Source: Prunella strophiata (Eukaryota; Chordata; Aves; Passeriformes; Prunellidae). Taken from it: 64,000 nucleotides of DNA. This document shows, one piece after another, positions 61,426 to 64,000 of the stretch. Location of the stretch: positions 3,348,001 to 3,412,000 of the forward strand of contig JAZBQD010000034.1 in assembly GCA_036583965.1 (NCBI GenBank). Reading direction: 5' to 3'. The notes under the pieces were generated by a model. That model was not told where the DNA came from. It did not search any database and worked only from the letters and a program-made list of their open reading frames with translations. Each line of letters begins with the position of its first letter. Positions within the stretch are counted from its first letter, which is position 1. Made by a program: the position numbers and the translations under genes.

Positions 61426-64000
61426 CTGGGGCAGAGCTCAGTGCCAGGGAGGGAGGCCAGCCCTCAGCTGGGGCAGAGCTCAGTGCCAGGGAGGGAGGCC
61501 AGCCCTCAGCTGGGGCAGAGCTCAGTGCCAGGGAGGGAGGCCAGCCCTCAGCTGGGGCAGAGCTCAGTGCCAGGGAGGGAGGCCAGCCCTCAGCTGGGGC
61601 AGAGCTCAGTGCCAGGGAGGGAGGCCAGCCCTCAGCTGGGGCAGAGCTCAGTGCCAGGGAGGGAGGCCAGCCCTCAGCTGGGGCAGAGCTCAGTGCCAGG
61701 GAGGGAGGCCAGCCCTCAGCTGGGGCAGAGCTCAGTGCCAGGGAGGGAGGCCAGCCCTCAGCTGGGGCAGAGCTCAGTGCCAGGGAGGGAGGCCAGCCCT
61801 CAGCTGGGGCAGAGCTCAGTGCCAGGGAGGGAGGCCAGCCCTCAGCTGGGGCAGAGCTCAGTGCCAGGGAGGGAGGCCAGCCCTCAGCTGGGGCAGAGCT
61901 CAGTGCCAGGGAGGGAGGCCAGCCCTCAGCTGGGGCAGAGCTCAGTGCCAGGGAGGGAGGCCAGCCCTCAGCTGGGGCAGAGCTCAGTGCCAGGGAGGGA
62001 GGCCAGCCCTCAGCTGGGGCAGAGCTCAGTGCCAGGGAGGGAGGCCAGCCCTCAGCTGGGGCAGAGCTCAGTGCCAGGGAGGGAGGCCAGCCCTCAGCTG
62101 GGGCAGAGCTCAGTGCCAGGGAGGGAGGCCAGCCCTCAGCTGGGGCAGAGCTCAGTGCCAGGGAGGGAGGCCAGCCCTCAGCTGGGGCAGAGCTCAGTGC
62201 CAGGGAGGGAGGCCAGCCCTCAGCTGGGGCAGAGCTCAGTGCCAGGGAGGGAGGCCAGCCCTCAGCTGGGGCAGAGCTCAGTGCCAGGGAGGGAGGCCAG
62301 CCCTCAGCTGGGGCAGAGCTCAGTGCCAGGGAGGGAGGCCAGCCCTCAGCTGGGGCAGAGCTCAGTGCCAGGGAGGGAGGCCAGCCCTCAGCTGGGGCAG
62401 AGCTCAGTGCCAGGGAGGGAGGCCAGCCCTCAGCTGGGGCAGAGCTCAGTGCCAGGGAGGGAGGCCAGCCCTCAGCTGGGGCAGAGCTCAGTGCCAGGGA
62501 GGGAGGCCAGCCCTCAGCTGGGGCAGAGCTCAGTGCCAGGGAGGGAGGCCAGCCCTCAGCTGGGGCAGAGCTCAGTGCCAGGGAGGGAGGCCAGCCCTCA
62601 GCTGGGGCAGAGCTCAGTGCCAGGGAGGGAGGCCAGCCCTCAGCTGGGGCAGAGCTCAGTGCCAGGGAGGGAGGCCAGCCCTCAGCTGGGGCAGAGCTCA
62701 GTGCCAGGGAGGGAGGCCAGCCCTCAGCTGGGGCAGAGCTCAGTGCCAGGGAGGGAGGCCAGCCCTCAGCTGGGGCAGAGCTCAGTGCCAGGGAGGGAGG
62801 CCAGCCCTCAGCTGGGGCAGAGCTCAGTGCCAGGGAGGGAGGCCAGCCCTCAGCTGGGGCAGAGCTCAGTGCCAGGGAGGGAGGCCAGCCCTCAGCTGGG
62901 GCAGAGCTCAGTGCCAGGGAGGGAGGCCAGCCCTCAGCTGGGGCAGAGCTCAGTGCCAGGGAGGGAGGCCAGCCCTCAGCTGGGGCAGAGCTCAGTGCCA
63001 GGGAGGGAGGCCAGCCCTCAGCTGGGGCAGAGCTCAGTGCCAGGGAGGGAGGCCAGCCCTCAGCTGGGGCAGAGCTCAGTGCCAGGGAGGGAGGCCAGCC
63101 CTCAGCTGGGGCAGAGCTCAGTGCCAGGGAGGGAGGCCAGCCCTCAGCTGGGGCAGAGCTCAGTGCCAGGGAGGGAGGCCAGCCCTCAGCTGGGGCAGAG
63201 CTCAGTGCCAGGGAGGGAGGCCAGCCCTCAGCTGGGGCAGAGCTCAGTGCCAGGGAGGGAGGCCAGCCCTCAGCTGGGGCAGAGCTCAGTGCCAGGGAGG
63301 GAGGCCAGCCCTCAGCTGGGGCAGAGCTCAGTGCCAGGGAGGGAGGCCAGCCCTCAGCTGGGGCAGAGCTCAGTGCCAGGGAGGGAGGCCAGCCCTCAGC
63401 TGGGGCAGAGCTCAGTGCCAGGGAGGGAGGCCAGCCCTCAGCTGGGGCAGAGCTCAGTGCCAGGGAGGGAGGCCAGCCCTCAGCTGGGGCAGAGCTCAGT
63501 GCCAGGGAGGGAGGCCAGCCCTCAGCTGGGGCAGAGCTCAGTGCCAGGGAGGGAGGCCAGCCCTCAGCTGGGGCAGAGCTCAGTGCCAGGGAGGGAGGCC
63601 AGCCCTCAGCTGGGGCAGAGCTCAGTGCCAGGGAGGGAGGCCAGCCCTCAGCTGGGGCAGAGCTCAGTGCCAGGGAGGGAGGCCAGCCCTCAGCTGGGGC
63701 AGAGCTCAGTGCCAGGGAGGGAGGCCAGCCCTCAGCTGGGGCAGAGCTCAGTGCCAGGGAGGGAGGCCAGCCCTCAGCTGGGGCAGAGCTCAGTGCCAGG
63801 GAGGGAGGCCAGCCCTCAGCTGGGGCAGAGCTCAGTGCCAGGGAGGGAGGCCAGCCCTCAGCTGGGGCAGAGCTCAGTGCCAGGGAGGGAGGCCAGCCCT
63901 CAGCTGGGGCAGAGCTCAGTGCCAGGGAGGGAGGCCAGCCCTCAGCTGGGGCAGAGCTCAGTGCCAGGGAGGGAGGCCAGCCCTCAGCTGGGGCAGAGCT
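61421..64000. repeat. 42-bp satellite, at least 61 units, running off the window
   Basis: Begins inside the WW1 exon (first bases of the exon) and continues unbroken to the right edge: 2580 bases, 61.4 units, with no variant seen by eye. On the TCERG1 sense strand each unit contains the pyrimidine-rich stretch ggcctccctccctggcactg and ctgagctctgccccag followed by CTGAG, that is, the native 3' splice site. Each unit has PvuII (CAGCTG) and SacI (GAGCTC) sites. The array lies in the intron leading to the 41-bp exon. Confidence 0.97.

Overview
The window reads as avian nuclear DNA, most likely from a passerine. It has exon-intron genes with GT-AG junctions, CR1 LINE fragments, a tRNA-Ile-like SINE carrying a CR1-type tail, one probable solo LTR, and many GC-rich minisatellites. 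No bacterial, phage or plasmid features were seen. The species call is inference; the exon calls are read directly from translations and splice phases.

Two genes lie tail to tail. On the + strand, 19259-31367 carries the last eight coding exons of PPP2R2B, the B55-beta regulatory subunit of protein phosphatase 2A. These exons encode 419 residues from about residue 24 to the end of a 443-residue family protein. Its first coding exon lies left of the window, so 1-19258 is best read as intron. On the - strand, 61425-34842 carries 19 coding exons of TCERG1 (CA150), a factor linking RNA polymerase II elongation to splicing. They encode 874 residues with three WW domains, a pro/ser/thr-rich linker, an acidic segment and six FF domains. 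Its proline-rich N-terminus lies beyond the right edge. Every junction keeps frame and exon phases add up exactly in both genes. The convergent order PPP2R2B-TCERG1 matches the vertebrate arrangement (human 5q32), which argues against the TCERG1L/PPP2R2D paralogue pair.

Layout: 1-12380 intron with a CR1 remnant and a SINE/LTR composite; 12380-12797 CR1 3' end; 12807-14214 a 31-bp minisatellite (45 units); 15787-17969 a 20-bp satellite (about 108 units); 19259-31367 PPP2R2B exons; 31368 to about 32450 or 33000 its 3' UTR; about 33000-33945 intergenic; about 33945-34841 TCERG1 3' UTR; 34842-61425 TCERG1 exons, with a second 20-bp satellite of 124 perfect units at 40224-42787; and a 42-bp satellite from 61421 that runs off the window.

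The most unusual theme is tandem repeats built on splice sites. The 42-bp array contains the 3' splice site and first six bases of the 41-bp WW1 exon, so at least 61 copies of that acceptor are stacked upstream, all in frame with no stop. A 19-bp repeat at 30472-30604 makes seven copies of an exon end plus its donor in PPP2R2B. The two 20-bp satellites carry GTGAGT-like or GTGAGC-like motifs on the sense strand of their host introns. Other points of note are a near-total lack of the Gln-Ala tract known in human TCERG1, a conserved 21-codon cassette exon, and a twin PBX/PREP-type motif in a TCERG1 intron.
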